The notes under the pieces are model-generated. The model had not been told where the DNA came from, made no database searches, and was given only the letters and a program-made list of their open reading frames with translations. From the NCBI GenBank assembly GCA_905215765.1, contig CAJMRP010000008.1, positions 1 to 28,227 of the forward strand: a stretch of 28,227 bases of DNA. The letters are read 5' to 3'. The position numbers and the translations under genes were made by a program. Below are positions 1 through 8,092 of the stretch, in pieces. Source of the DNA: an uncultured bacterium (lineage in GTDB: Bacteria; Actinomycetota; Coriobacteriia; Coriobacteriales; Coriobacteriaceae). Every line of letters begins with the position of its first letter. The stretch's first letter is position 1.

Positions 1-1211
1 TCGCCGAATTTGTCTCGGACGGCGTCGATGGCGACGGAGAGGTCGCGGCGGTTGCTGGATTGGGCTCCGCGGTCATCAATCTCGCAGAACAGGTCAGTCT
101 GGATGCCGCCTTGGTGGTCGAAGTCGCTCATGCCGATGCCCGCTAAGCGAACATGCATGCCATCCTGCCAGATGTTGTCGAGCAGTTCGAGCGCAACCGC
201 CACGAAGATGTTCTCATCGTCGGTCGGATGAGGCAGCCGGCGCTGTGCCGTACGCCCGCTGCCATACGAATACTTAAGCTTGAGCGTTACCGTGGCACCC
301 GTCAGCCCCTGACGGCGCAGGCGGCGTCCCACTGACTCTCCCAACAGCGCAATCGCCTCCTCAATATCCCCACGCTCAGTCAAATCTTTAGCAAAGGTGC
401 GTTCATTGCTGACAGACTTGACCTCGCGCTCTTCATCGAGACTCGTGACTTCAGAGATTTCGAGTCCCAGCGCACGCTGGCGCATGCGTTCGCCGTTGAC
501 GCCAAAAATAGAGGCCAGTGTGGACTCAGGCGCGCGCGAAAGCTCGCCGAGGGTGTAGATGCGCATGCGGCGCAGTCGCTCCTCGGCCGAGCGTCCGATG
601 CCGCTCATGGCAGATACCGGCAGCGCGGCCAAAAAGCGCTGCTCGGTTCCGGGGCGCACGATGGTCAGCCCAAACGGCTTATCCCGCTCGCTTGCGATCT
701 TTGCGACCGTCTTGTTGCAGCCCACGCCAATGGAGCAGGTCACTCCCAGCTCTGCCACACGGTCGCTTATACGCCGCGCAACCAGCAGCGGGTCTTCGGG
801 CGCAAAGCGACCCGGTGTGATATCGATAAAGGCTTCGTCGATGGATACGCGCTCCACGCGCGGCGTCTCGTCGGCGAGAATCGCCATGACCTGCGCGCTC
901 ACCTCGCGGTAGCGATCAAAGTGCCCGTGCGTCCAAATGGCTTGCGGGCACAAGCGCCGCGCCTCGGCCGAGGCCATGGCAGAGTGCACGCCAAAGCGAC
1001 GTGCCTCATACGAACACGTGGACACGACGCCACGCGAATCGGCGTCTCCGCCCACGATGAGCGGCTTTCCTCGCCATTCGGGATGATCGAGCATTTCCAC
1101 GCTCGCAAAAAACGCATCAAGATCCATCAGGCCCACCGCCGGACCCGTCCAGGGAGGCGGCGTGACGCCCATGGCATCCTCATAACCGTATGTATGTTCG
1201 CGTCTTTCCAT
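1..1211 (-). CDS. dinB: DNA polymerase IV (Y family), 3' end cut by window edge
   Basis: Error-prone translesion DNA polymerase of the Y family. Read on the minus strand, the frame gives about 403 residues and runs off the left edge, so the C-terminus is missing. Visible family marks are the metal-binding motif MDLDAFFASVE (residues about 29-39), the catalytic motif VERVSIDEAFIDIT, ASERDKPFGLTIV in the fingers/palm, and the helix-hairpin-helix stretch LPVSAMSGIGRSAEERLR, followed by the little-finger domain. The final visible residues, AIDAVRDKFG, are typical of the end of DinB, so only a few residues are probably lost. The start was set at ATG 1211, which has no Shine-Dalgarno but sits just after a TATACT box. 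ATG 1172 (14th codon) has a GAGGA four bases upstream and is an alternative. It diverges from rpsP. Family call is secure; the exact start is not. Confidence 0.93.
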   Translation of the reverse strand, partial: MERREHTYGYEDAMGVTPPPWTGPAVGLMDLDAFFASVEMLDHPEWRGKPLIVGGDADSRGVVSTCSYEARRFGVHSAMASAEARRLCPQAIWTHGHFDRYREVSAQVMAILADETPRVERVSIDEAFIDITPGRFAPEDPLLVARRISDRVAELGVTCSIGVGCNKTVAKIASERDKPFGLTIVRPGTEQRFLAALPVSAMSGIGRSAEERLRRMRIYTLGELSRAPESTLASIFGVNGERMRQRALGLEISEVTSLDEEREVKSVSNERTFAKDLTERGDIEEAIALLGESVGRRLRRQGLTGATVTLKLKYSYGSGRTAQRRLPHPTDDENIFVAVALELLDNIWQDGMHVRLAGIGMSDFDHQGGIQTDLFCEIDDRGAQSSNRRDLSVAIDAVRDKFG

Positions 1212-1237
1212 GTCATGAGTATACCGCGCAGCTCATG
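1212..1237 (-). promoter_or_regulatory. Candidate dinB promoter/operator (minus strand)
   Basis: On the minus strand TATACT (1223-1218) lies six bases before ATG 1211, so transcription could begin at or next to the start codon (a leaderless message, common in Actinobacteria). A perfect inverted repeat CATGAG-N12-CTCATG (1214-1219 and 1232-1237) brackets this box. No convincing -35 hexamer is seen and the repeat does not resemble the actinobacterial LexA box. Confidence 0.3.
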
Positions 1238-1327
1238 TGGGGTGCGTGTATGTGCTTGCAAATCCCGAATTCTTGTCTAAGATATGGATTTGCCCTCGAC
1301 TACACCGAAGAAGTTGGTCTCACGGAC

Positions 1328-1356
1328 TTCACCTGCCCGCGTCGATGGCGTATTAT
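1328..1356 (+). promoter_or_regulatory. Candidate promoter for the rpsP operon
   Basis: TTCACC (1328-1333), a 17-base spacer and TATTAT (1351-1356) form a plausible sigma-A-type promoter about 57 bases before rpsP. A second, weaker pair, TTGCAA (1256-1261) and TAAGAT (1278-1283) with a 16-base spacer, lies upstream. The region 1212-1412 holds no other feature I can support. Confidence 0.45.
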
Positions 1357-1412
1357 GTTCAACTGTTTGTTTGTAGTTGCAGCCTAAAGCTGCTTGGTTG
1401 GAGGAGTTTCCT

Positions 1413-1754
1413 TTGGCAGTCAAGATTCGCCTTGCTCGTCACGGCGCTAAGAAGCGTCCGTACTACCGTGTCGTCGTCGCCGATTCCCGCGCCCCGCGTG
1501 ACGGTCGTATCATCGAGGAGGTTGGCCGCTACAACCCGATGACCGCCCCCAAGACCATCAACCTCGACCTCGAGAAGATCGCCGACTGGCAGTCCAAGGG
1601 CGCTCAGCTCACCGACGCCGTCGCCGCTCTGGTCAAGGCCGCCAACGAGGGCGAGAAGACCGAGACCGTCGTCAAGAAGTCCAAGAAGCAGCTCGCCAAA
1701 GAGGCCGAGGCCGCTAAGGCTGCCGCTGAGGCCGCTGAGGGCGCCGAGGAGTAA
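1413..1754 (+). CDS. rpsP: 30S ribosomal protein S16
   Basis: Structural protein of the small ribosomal subunit. The start is TTG 1413 (L-AVKIRLARHGAKKRPYYR), preceded by GGAGGAG at 1400-1406 with a six-base spacer; homology begins exactly here, so the open frame reaching back to 1377 is not used. The product is 113 residues. The S16 core (residues about 1-80) is typical: the basic loop ARHGAKKRPYYRVVVADSRAPRDG and the motif EEVGRYNP are present. It carries an Ala/Glu/Lys-rich C-terminal tail (KEAEAAKAAAEAAEGAEE), a kind of extension often found on actinobacterial S16. It opens the rpsP-khpA-rimM-trmD-lepB run, three bases before khpA. Codon choice is strongly biased, as expected for a highly expressed gene. 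Confidence 0.97.
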   Translation: MAVKIRLARHGAKKRPYYRVVVADSRAPRDGRIIEEVGRYNPMTAPKTINLDLEKIADWQSKGAQLTDAVAALVKAANEGEKTETVVKKSKKQLAKEAEAAKAAAEAAEGAEE

Positions 1755-1757
1755 ATC

Positions 1758-2042
1758 GTGCCTGAGGTTGACGCTGCACAGCTCGAGGGTGAGGCAATGC
1801 TCTCAGATCGCATCGCCGATCTCGTCGAATATCTCGTTGTTCAGATCGTCGACGACCCGGATTCCGTGAGCCTTGAGGTCATCGATGGTGACGACGCCTC
1901 TACAATTGAGGTTTCGGTCGCCGAGGATGACGTCGCTAAGGTCATCGGCCGTCGTGGCCGTACCATCAAGGCCATTCGCACGCTCGCCCGTGCACTGGCC
2001 GCTCGCCTCGACACTGCTGTCGAGGTAGAGGTTCTGGGCTAG
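1758..2042 (+). CDS. khpA: KH-domain RNA-binding protein KhpA
   Basis: Small KH-domain protein of the KhpA/YlqC family. In Firmicutes KhpA works with KhpB in RNA binding and influences cell division and elongation; a similar role here is inferred. The frame opens at GTG 1758, three bases after rpsP, giving 94 residues. The first 13 residues are not typical and ATG 1797 (MLSDRIADLVEYLVVQIVDDPDSV) would give the usual length of about 80, so the start is uncertain. The KH signature VIGRRGRTIKAIRTL, with the GxxG loop as GRRG, lies in the last third. The position between rpsP and rimM is conserved across many Gram-positive bacteria and supports the call. Confidence 0.92.
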   Translation: MPEVDAAQLEGEAMLSDRIADLVEYLVVQIVDDPDSVSLEVIDGDDASTIEVSVAEDDVAKVIGRRGRTIKAIRTLARALAARLDTAVEVEVLG

Positions 2043-2046
2043 GACC

Positions 2047-2568
2047 TTGAGGTCCCAGTACAAAAACATCGCCCGTGTGGTCAAGCCGCACGGAAGGAAG
2101 GGGGAGGTCCTCGCGCAGCCGCTGCGGGGGCTTCCTTCTGTATTAGAGCCGGGTATGCGGGTCGCTCTGACGCCGCCGGCGCTCAAGCGCGACCGCTTTT
2201 GCACGGTCGTGTCCGTCACCGATACGGGCGATGGCGATCTGGTCTCGTTTGAGGGCATTGACGACTTGTCAGCCGCCGAGGACATCACGGGATGCTACGT
2301 GCTGGCAAATCGTGACGACTTTGAGCTCGATTCGCTCGACGCTGCCTATACCGACCTGATGGGTCGCGAGGTGGTCGACGAGCGCTTCGGTTTACTCGGC
2401 ACGATCGTCGAGATCATGTCGACGCCCGCTAACGATGTTTGGGTTGTTGAGGGCGATCGGTACGGCGAGGTACTGATTCCCGTGATCGAGCAGGTCGTGC
2501 TCGATCTTCCCGACACAGGAACAATTTCCGTCCACGTTATGGACGGCCTGATCGATATGGACAAGTAG
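2047..2568 (+). CDS. rimM: Ribosome maturation factor RimM
   Basis: Assembly factor for the 30S subunit head that binds S19 and helps mature 16S rRNA. The start is TTG 2047: an in-frame stop lies at 2026 and no ATG or GTG comes between, while homology (YKNIARVVKPHGRKGEVLAQPL) begins within the first few residues. The product is 173 residues, the normal size. It has the N-terminal RimM beta-barrel (about 6-88, with the KPHGRKGEV motif) and a C-terminal PRC-barrel (about 95-170; DLMGREVVDERFGLLGTIVEI, then VLIPVIEQVVLDLP). The ribosome-binding site is weak, so translation may be coupled to khpA, which stops four bases upstream. It is followed by trmD, its usual partner. Confidence 0.95.
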   Translation: MRSQYKNIARVVKPHGRKGEVLAQPLRGLPSVLEPGMRVALTPPALKRDRFCTVVSVTDTGDGDLVSFEGIDDLSAAEDITGCYVLANRDDFELDSLDAAYTDLMGREVVDERFGLLGTIVEIMSTPANDVWVVEGDRYGEVLIPVIEQVVLDLPDTGTISVHVMDGLIDMDK

Positions 2569-2578
2569 GGAGGACAAC

Positions 2579-3337
2579 ATGCTGATTGAGACCCTTTCGG
2601 TCTTTCCCGAGATGTTTGAGCCCGTCATGTCCACATCGATCTTGGGCCGCGCCCGCAAGGCCGGCCTTTTTGATTTTAAGGCGTATAACCTGCGCGATTG
2701 GACGCACGACCGCCATCGTACCGTCGATGACGAGCCGTACGGCGGCGGGCAGGGCATGCTCATGAAGGTCGAGCCTATTGCCGAGGCCATCGAGGCCATC
2801 AGCTCCGAGGGTCCCAAGCCCACCGTAGTGTTCTTCACCCCCTGTGGCGAGCCTTTTACGCAGCGTGTGGCCGAGCGCCTGCTCAAAAGTGAGCGCCTGC
2901 TGTTTGTGTGCAGTCGCTACGAGGGCGTCGACGAGCGCGCGTATGCGTATGCCGATGAGCGTCTGTCGATCGGCGACTACGTGCTCACGGGCGGCGAGCT
3001 TCCCGCTATGGTCGTTGCCGATGCCGTCGTACGCCTGATTCCCGGCGCCCTGGGCGACGAGATGAGCAACGTGGACGAGTCGTTCTCGACCGCCGAGGAT
3101 GGAGGCCTGCTCGAGTACGCGCAGTACACCCGTCCTGCCGAGTTCAACGGCGAGGGCGTGCCTCCGGTGCTTGTGAGCGGCGATCACGCCAAGGTCGATG
3201 CCTGGCGTCGCAAGAACGCCATCGAGCGCACCTGCCGCTGGCGTCCCGACTTGATCGAGACGGCGCGGCTCACGCCCGAGGAGCGCGGTTACGCGCAGGA
3301 GATTCTTGACGCTTCGTATTCGCAGAGCGAGGAGTGA
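2579..3337 (+). CDS. trmD: tRNA (guanine-37-N1)-methyltransferase
   Basis: Uses S-adenosylmethionine to methylate G37 next to the anticodon, preventing +1 frameshifting. It is a 252-residue trefoil-knot (SPOUT) enzyme of usual length. Visible marks are DDEPYGGGQGM (50-60), FFTPCGEPFTQ, SRYEGVDER (112-120), the knot segment SIGDYVLTGGE (130-140), YTRPAEF, and VLVSGDHAKVDAWRR in the C-terminal helical domain. ATG 2579 follows AGGGAGGA at the correct distance. It sits between rimM and lepB, and the trmD stop overlaps the ribosome-binding region of lepB. In many bacteria rplS follows trmD directly; here it lies about 7.7 kb downstream. Confidence 0.97.
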   Translation: MLIETLSVFPEMFEPVMSTSILGRARKAGLFDFKAYNLRDWTHDRHRTVDDEPYGGGQGMLMKVEPIAEAIEAISSEGPKPTVVFFTPCGEPFTQRVAERLLKSERLLFVCSRYEGVDERAYAYADERLSIGDYVLTGGELPAMVVADAVVRLIPGALGDEMSNVDESFSTAEDGGLLEYAQYTRPAEFNGEGVPPVLVSGDHAKVDAWRRKNAIERTCRWRPDLIETARLTPEERGYAQEILDASYSQSEE

Positions 3338-3339
3338 GT

Positions 3340-3903
3340 ATGGTTCCTACGCAACATTCCGCGTTGAGGGGCGCTTTTGAGTGGATCGCGGTCATCGCGA
3401 TCGCGCTCGTGGCCACGTTCCTGATCCGCACTTTTGTGGTCGAGCCCTTTGTGGTGCCCACCGGTTCTATGGAGGACACGATCGAGATTGGCGACCAGAT
3501 CCTGGCGCAAAAGGTGAGCCTCGAGCTCGGTCAGCCCGTCAAGCAGGGCGATATCGTGGTTTTTCACAACCCCGATGGCACCTCCGAGCATGATGTTCTT
3601 GTCAAGCGTGTTATTGCCACAGCCGGCCAGACGGTTGACCTGCAGGATGGCAAGGTGGTCGTTGACGGCCAAGCGCTCGACGAGGACTATACGACGGGCA
3701 TGAGCTGGCCACTTTCGGTCCAAGCGCCCGGCGCTCAGGTAAGCTATCCCTACACCGTTCCCGACGGGTGCGTGTGGGTGATGGGCGACAACCGCGAAAA
3801 CTCTGCCGACTCACGCTACTTTGGTCCCGTCGATCGCTCTGATTTGATCGCTGTGGCGCTTGTGCGCTACTGGCCGCTCAACCGCATCGGCGCTATCGAC
3901 TAA
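3340..3903 (+). CDS. lepB: Signal peptidase I
   Basis: Membrane serine protease (family S26) that removes signal peptides from exported proteins. The 187-residue product begins with one hydrophobic segment (about residues 16-34) and continues into an extracytoplasmic catalytic domain. The catalytic Ser43 is in VVPTGSMEDTI and the general base Lys89 is in VLVKRVIATAGQTV. Box E is GDNRENSADSRYFGPV. ATG 3340 was chosen because GAGGAG at 3329-3334 lies five bases upstream; GTG 3334 would fall inside that site. It starts two bases after the trmD stop, so it is probably co-transcribed with trmD. Identification is firm. Confidence 0.96.
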   Translation: MVPTQHSALRGAFEWIAVIAIALVATFLIRTFVVEPFVVPTGSMEDTIEIGDQILAQKVSLELGQPVKQGDIVVFHNPDGTSEHDVLVKRVIATAGQTVDLQDGKVVVDGQALDEDYTTGMSWPLSVQAPGAQVSYPYTVPDGCVWVMGDNRENSADSRYFGPVDRSDLIAVALVRYWPLNRIGAID

Positions 3904-3962
3904 AAACCGCTATAGTACAGTACCTAACCGTGTAATCGTTTCGACGAGGGGATATTAGAGGC

Positions 3963-4874
3963 ATGAACGCTTCATCGCTTTCCTTCCAAGACATCATCCT
4001 GCGCCTCCAGCAGTACTGGGGCGAGCAGGGCTGCGTCATTATGCAGCCCTATGACTCCGAGGTCGGTGCCGGTACCTTCCATACCGCGACCACGCTGCGC
4101 TCGCTCGGTCCCGCCGAGTGGCGCACCTGCTATGCGCAGCCCTGCCGCCGTCCCGCCGACGGCCGCTACGGCGAGAACCCCAACCGCATGCAGCACTACT
4201 ATCAATTCCAGGTGCTCATCAAGCCCTCTCCGGTCAACGCCCAGGAGCTTTACCTGGGGTCTCTTGCCGCTATCGGTCTGGACCCCAACGACCATGACGT
4301 CCGCTTTGTCGAGGACGACTGGGAGAGCCCGACGCTCGGCGCCTGGGGTCTTGGCTGGGAGGTCTGGCTCAATGGCATGGAGGTCACGCAGTTTACGTAC
4401 TTCCAGCAGGTGGGCGGCATCGAGGTTGACCCCGTGCCCGTCGAGATCACCTATGGCCTGGAGCGTATCGCCATGTACGCCCAGGGCGTTAACTCGGTCT
4501 ACGACCTGGTGTGGAGCTACCTGCCCGACGGCACGCCCATGACCTATGGCGACGTGTTCCTCGAGAACGAGCGCGAGTTCAGTGCCTATAACTTTGAGGT
4601 CGCCAACGTCGAGATGATGCGTCAGAAGTTTGACGACTACGAGGCCGAGTGCCACTCCTGTCTGGAGCGCAAGCTGCCGCTGCCGGCGTACGACTGCGTC
4701 ATGAAGTGCAGCCACGCCTTCAACCTGCTCGATGCCCGTGGCGCGCTGTCCGCGGTCGAGCGTGCCAACTACATCCTGCGCGTCCGCGCCGTCGCCAAGG
4801 CGTGCTGCGAGGCCTACATGGCCGAGGTCGCCGGAGTCAACGAGAATGCCGACCAGGAAGGCGAGGTGGCGTAA
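3963..4874 (+). CDS. glyQ: Glycyl-tRNA synthetase alpha subunit
   Basis: Catalytic (class II) subunit of the alpha2beta2 bacterial glycyl-tRNA synthetase; it activates glycine with ATP. At 303 residues it matches the family. Class II and GlyQ marks are MQPYDSEVGAGTFHTATTLRS, the ATP-binding region WRTCYAQPCRRPADGRYG followed by NRMQHYYQFQV, and VEITYGLERIAMYAQG. ATG 3963 has GAGGGG about ten bases upstream. The 59-base gap after lepB contains TATAGT at 3911-3916, a possible -10 box without a clear -35, so glyQS may be read through from lepB, have its own promoter, or both. The gap is too short for a T-box leader. glyS follows after three bases. Confidence 0.97.
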   Translation: MNASSLSFQDIILRLQQYWGEQGCVIMQPYDSEVGAGTFHTATTLRSLGPAEWRTCYAQPCRRPADGRYGENPNRMQHYYQFQVLIKPSPVNAQELYLGSLAAIGLDPNDHDVRFVEDDWESPTLGAWGLGWEVWLNGMEVTQFTYFQQVGGIEVDPVPVEITYGLERIAMYAQGVNSVYDLVWSYLPDGTPMTYGDVFLENEREFSAYNFEVANVEMMRQKFDDYEAECHSCLERKLPLPAYDCVMKCSHAFNLLDARGALSAVERANYILRVRAVAKACCEAYMAEVAGVNENADQEGEVA

Positions 4875-4877
4875 GCC

Positions 4878-6974
4878 ATGGCAGACGCTAAGGATTTCCT
4901 GTTTGAGATCGGTACGGAGGAAATGCCCTCTGCACCGCTGAACAATGCCGTCAAGCAGCTTGGCACCATGATCGCCAAGGGTCTCGACGAGGCCGGTCTG
5001 GCCCACGGCGAGGTCCGCGTGATCTCGAGTCCGCGTCGCCTGGCTGCACTCGTTGCCGACGTCGCCACCGCGACCGATGAGGTTCACGAGGTCAAGCGTG
5101 GCCCCGCGGCCAACATTGCCTTCGACGCTGACGGTAACGCCACCAAGGCCGCCCAGGGCTTTGCCCGCAAGTGCGGTGTGGCTGCCGAGGACCTGGTCCG
5201 TCGCGAGGATACTGACGGTCGCGAGTATGTGTTCGCCGAGAAGAACATTCCCTCCGCACCGGCTACGCCGATTCTGACCGCTCTGTGCGAGAAGACCATC
5301 GCCGGCCTGCAGTGGCCCAACTACCGCAGCCAGCGCTGGGGTCACGAGCATGCGACTTTTGTTCGTCCGGTCCGCTGGATCTGCTGCCTTTTGGGCGAGG
5401 ATGTTGTGCCCGTGTCGTTTGCCGACGTGACGAGCGGCAACACCACGCGCGGTCATCGTGTACTTGGCCCTGGCGACCATGTGGTTGCCAGCCCCGCCGT
5501 CTACGAGCAGGTGCTCGAGGACGCCGGCGTGCTTTCTGCCGAGCGTCGTCGCGAGGCCATCCTTGCCGGTATCGCCGAGGTCGAGGCCGCTCGCCCCGGC
5601 TGTCATGTCGACACGCCCAAGAAGGTCTTTGAGGAGGTCATTAACCTCTGCGAGTGGCCGACGGTGCTCGTCGGTACCTTCGATGAGGAGTTCCTCAAGG
5701 TCCCGCACGAGATCATCTGCGAGTCCATGCTCACCAACCAGCGTTACTTCCCGATCTATGACGGCGAGGGCAAGCTCACGCGTGAGTTCGTGGTCGTCTC
5801 CAACAGCAAGCCCGAGAACGCCGAGCGCGTGATCGACGGCAACGAGCGCGTCGTGCGCGCCCGTCTGGACGACGCAAAGTTCTTCTACGAGGAGGATCTG
5901 AAGATCTCCCTCGACGAGTTCCGTGATCGTTTGGCCAAGGTTGCCTTCCAGGAGAAACTCGGTAGCGTGCTCGCCAAGTCCGAGCGCATCGAGCAACTCG
6001 CGCTCGCTATTGCCCGTGAGGCACACCTGGGTGCTCATCTGGCAGCCGACGCCGGCCGTGCCGCGCACCTGTGCAAGGCCGACCTGGTGTCCAACGCCGT
6101 CGTCGAGTTCACGAGCCAGCAGGGCGTGATGGGCGGTTACTACGCCACCGCGATGGGGGAGAACGACGAGGTCGCCCACGCTATTCGCGATCATTATCGT
6201 CCCCGCTTTGCCGGTGACGAGCTGCCCGAGGGCACCGCTGGCTGCATCGTGGCCTGCGCCGACAAGCTCGATACCATCGCCGGTATCTTTGCCATCGGCG
6301 AGCCCCCGACCGGCTCTTCGGACCCCTACGCGCTGCGTCGTGCCGCTATCGGCATCATCAACATCCTGCGCGATCGCCTGCCGATCGACCCCACGTCGCT
6401 CATCGATTTTGCCCTTGAACTCTATAGCGAGCAGGGCATTGAGTTCGACGCCGCCGAGGTCGCCCAGCAGGTTCGCGACTTCTTCCATGGCCGCCTGGTG
6501 AGCATGGCCCGCGACGAAAAGATCCCGGCCGATACCGTTGCCGCCGTCTCTGCGGTGCACATCATCGCCCCGTCCGTCTTCTTCGCCCGCTGCGCCGCCC
6601 TCGACGAGGCCCGCAAGAACGACGCCGAGACCTTTGACAACCTGGCGACGGCCTATGCCCGTGCCGCGCATATCTCCAAGCCCGAGCTGGGCGCGGAGTA
6701 CGACCGCGCCTTGATGGGCGAGGTCGAGCTCGCGCTTGCCGATGCCTCCGAGGCTGCTCAGACCGCTGTCGACGCCGCCCTTGCTGCCGAGGATTACCCG
6801 GCCGCATTTGCCGCCCTTGCCGCCCTGCGCGCCCCCATCGACCGCTTCTTCGACGAGGTCATGGTCATGGACAAGGACGAGCAGCTTCGCGATAATCGCC
6901 TTAAGCTACTCAACCGCTTCGAGGCCGTTTTCTCCGGTATCGCCAACATCGGTGAGCTTGCCCGCAAAAAGTAA
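4878..6974 (+). CDS. glyS: Glycyl-tRNA synthetase beta subunit
   Basis: tRNA-recognising subunit of the tetrameric GlyRS. The 698-residue length is normal. Family marks are the N-terminal FLFEIGTEEMPSAPL, the segment RWGHEHATFVRPVRWI, MLTNQRYFPIYD, the central KADLVSNAVVEFTSQQGVMGG, and GEPPTGSSDPYALRRAAIGI before the C-terminal anticodon-binding domain (about 560-690). ATG 4878 follows the glyQ stop by three bases, and GAGGTGG provides a ribosome site overlapping the end of glyQ, so the subunits are probably translationally coupled, fitting their equal stoichiometry. No anomalies are seen. Confidence 0.97.
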   Translation: MADAKDFLFEIGTEEMPSAPLNNAVKQLGTMIAKGLDEAGLAHGEVRVISSPRRLAALVADVATATDEVHEVKRGPAANIAFDADGNATKAAQGFARKCGVAAEDLVRREDTDGREYVFAEKNIPSAPATPILTALCEKTIAGLQWPNYRSQRWGHEHATFVRPVRWICCLLGEDVVPVSFADVTSGNTTRGHRVLGPGDHVVASPAVYEQVLEDAGVLSAERRREAILAGIAEVEAARPGCHVDTPKKVFEEVINLCEWPTVLVGTFDEEFLKVPHEIICESMLTNQRYFPIYDGEGKLTREFVVVSNSKPENAERVIDGNERVVRARLDDAKFFYEEDLKISLDEFRDRLAKVAFQEKLGSVLAKSERIEQLALAIAREAHLGAHLAADAGRAAHLCKADLVSNAVVEFTSQQGVMGGYYATAMGENDEVAHAIRDHYRPRFAGDELPEGTAGCIVACADKLDTIAGIFAIGEPPTGSSDPYALRRAAIGIINILRDRLPIDPTSLIDFALELYSEQGIEFDAAEVAQQVRDFFHGRLVSMARDEKIPADTVAAVSAVHIIAPSVFFARCAALDEARKNDAETFDNLATAYARAAHISKPELGAEYDRALMGEVELALADASEAAQTAVDAALAAEDYPAAFAALAALRAPIDRFFDEVMVMDKDEQLRDNRLKLLNRFEAVFSGIANIGELARKK

Positions 6975-6981
6975 GCCAGCC

Positions 6982-6995
6982 TGCGCGTAAGCGCA
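6982..6995 (+). promoter_or_regulatory. GUAA-loop hairpin just before the ppsR ribosome site
   Basis: TGCGC-GTAA-GCGCA forms a perfect five-pair stem closed by a GNRA-type (GUAA) tetraloop, directly followed by the AAAAGGAG ribosome site of ppsR. A matching element sharing the 11-mer GCGTAAGCGCA stands at the same place before ppdK (8093-8110). Function is unknown; an mRNA-stability or translation element is possible. Confidence 0.4.
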
Positions 6996-7008
6996 AAAGG
7001 AGCCCCGC

Positions 7009-7875
7009 ATGGATTGCCCGGTCACCGCTCGTCCCACCGTTATCGTTATCTCCGACTCGCTCGGCGATACCGCTTGTGAGGTGGTGCTTGCGGCGTCCGG
7101 GCAATTTGATGAAGGGGCTTTTCGCGTTTTACGCCTGCCCAAGGTGACCTCCGTGGGGCAGGTCAAGTCATTTGTGGGCCCGCGTGTCGATGCAGACCAT
7201 CGCGATATTGCCGTGTTCCATACCATTGTCGATCCGGCGCTTCGCGCCCGCGTGCTCGATTACCTGGGTATGCTGCATATCCGCTCGGTCGACCTGATCG
7301 GCCCGACGCTCGCCGTGCTATCGTCGCTCATCGGTGTGCCGCCCAAAGGCGTCGCGAGCGTGATTCACAGGACCGATGACCGCTATTTCCATCGTATCGA
7401 GGCCATGGAATATTTCGTTGAGCACGATGACGGGCGCGGTTGCGACGATTTGTCGGGTGCCGATATCGTGCTGCTGGGCGTATCGCGCACGTCCAAGACG
7501 CCGCTGTCGATGTATCTGGCTTATCAGGGCTACAAGGTTGCCAATGTTCCGTTGGCCCATGGCATGGAGCCGCCGAAGTCGATTTACGAGGTCGACCCGA
7601 TGCGCCTGTTCGGCCTGATTTCGACCGTCGATGTGATTTCCGAAATTCGCGATAGCCGCTTGGGCGATGACTACGCTCGTGCCGTTGCCGGCTCCTATGC
7701 CGAGCCCGAGAGCGTGCGCAGCGAGCTCGAGGAAGCCCGTTCCCTCATGAAGCGGCTAGGCTGCTTTGTGGTGCGTACCGACGGCAAGGCCATCGAGGAG
7801 AGCGCTGCCGAGATCATTAGCCACTTGGAGGAAATCCAAGAAGCCCGTGCCCGCCGCGCCGCCCGTCGAGCCTAA
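7009..7875 (+). CDS. ppsR: Pyruvate phosphate dikinase regulatory protein (kinase/pyrophosphorylase)
   Basis: Bifunctional regulator of the DUF299/PDRP family. It inactivates pyruvate phosphate dikinase by ADP-dependent phosphorylation of a threonine near the catalytic histidine, and reverses this by phosphate-dependent removal that releases pyrophosphate. The 288-residue product has the N-terminal ISDSLGDTACEV (14-25) and the P-loop-like GVSRTSKTP (157-165), both typical of the family; the last 20 residues are Arg/Ala-rich. ATG 7009 has AAAAGGAG upstream. The next gene is ppdK, whose sequence contains the expected target Thr, so dikinase rather than PEP synthase is the likely substrate. Cytoplasmic. 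Confidence 0.93.
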   Translation: MDCPVTARPTVIVISDSLGDTACEVVLAASGQFDEGAFRVLRLPKVTSVGQVKSFVGPRVDADHRDIAVFHTIVDPALRARVLDYLGMLHIRSVDLIGPTLAVLSSLIGVPPKGVASVIHRTDDRYFHRIEAMEYFVEHDDGRGCDDLSGADIVLLGVSRTSKTPLSMYLAYQGYKVANVPLAHGMEPPKSIYEVDPMRLFGLISTVDVISEIRDSRLGDDYARAVAGSYAEPESVRSELEEARSLMKRLGCFVVRTDGKAIEESAAEIISHLEEIQEARARRAARRA

Positions 7876-7953
7876 CAGTAGCAGCATTTTGATAAAGCGA
7901 TTTAGCAAAAATATCGCATCTGACCTGCACTTTCTTACAGTGGTATCTTCATA

Positions 7954-8002
7954 AGGTAACCACCTTTACCTACCATTTACCGCCAGTTTTAGCACGTTTA
8001 CC
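7954..8002 (+). promoter_or_regulatory. Phased TTTACC repeats upstream of ppdK (candidate operator)
   Basis: TTTACC occurs at 7965-7970, 7976-7981 and 7997-8002, that is 11 and 21 bases apart, about one and two helical turns. The first copy is also one arm of an inverted repeat AGGTAA-N6-TTACCT (7954-7971). This is the pattern expected for a protein binding one face of DNA; the regulator is unknown. The rest of 7876-8124 holds a possible -10 box TATAGT (8044-8049) without a clear -35. Confidence 0.3.
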
Positions 8003-8092
8003 AAACCGCGCATCCTCTGCTTAAGCCCGCTCAAAACCCGCCGTATAGTTCCCTCATGGCCCGCATCTGGCGGGTCGATTCGTTACCACGGT

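Noticed and set aside
3904..3962. T-box riboswitch before glyQS
   Set aside because: The gap is only 59 bases and lacks the T-box sequence and a terminator/antiterminator pair.
3972..6671. An 899-codon open frame on the minus strand opposite glyQ and glyS
   Set aside because: It is a shadow of two well-supported synthetase genes: strong G/C third positions on the + strand remove stop codons from this antisense frame. Its translation is low-complexity, rich in Gly/Val/Leu/Asp/His, and has no recognisable domain.
7897..7917. Terminator after ppsR (GCGAT-N11-ATCGC)
   Set aside because: Only five pairs, a large loop and no T-run, so too weak to call.
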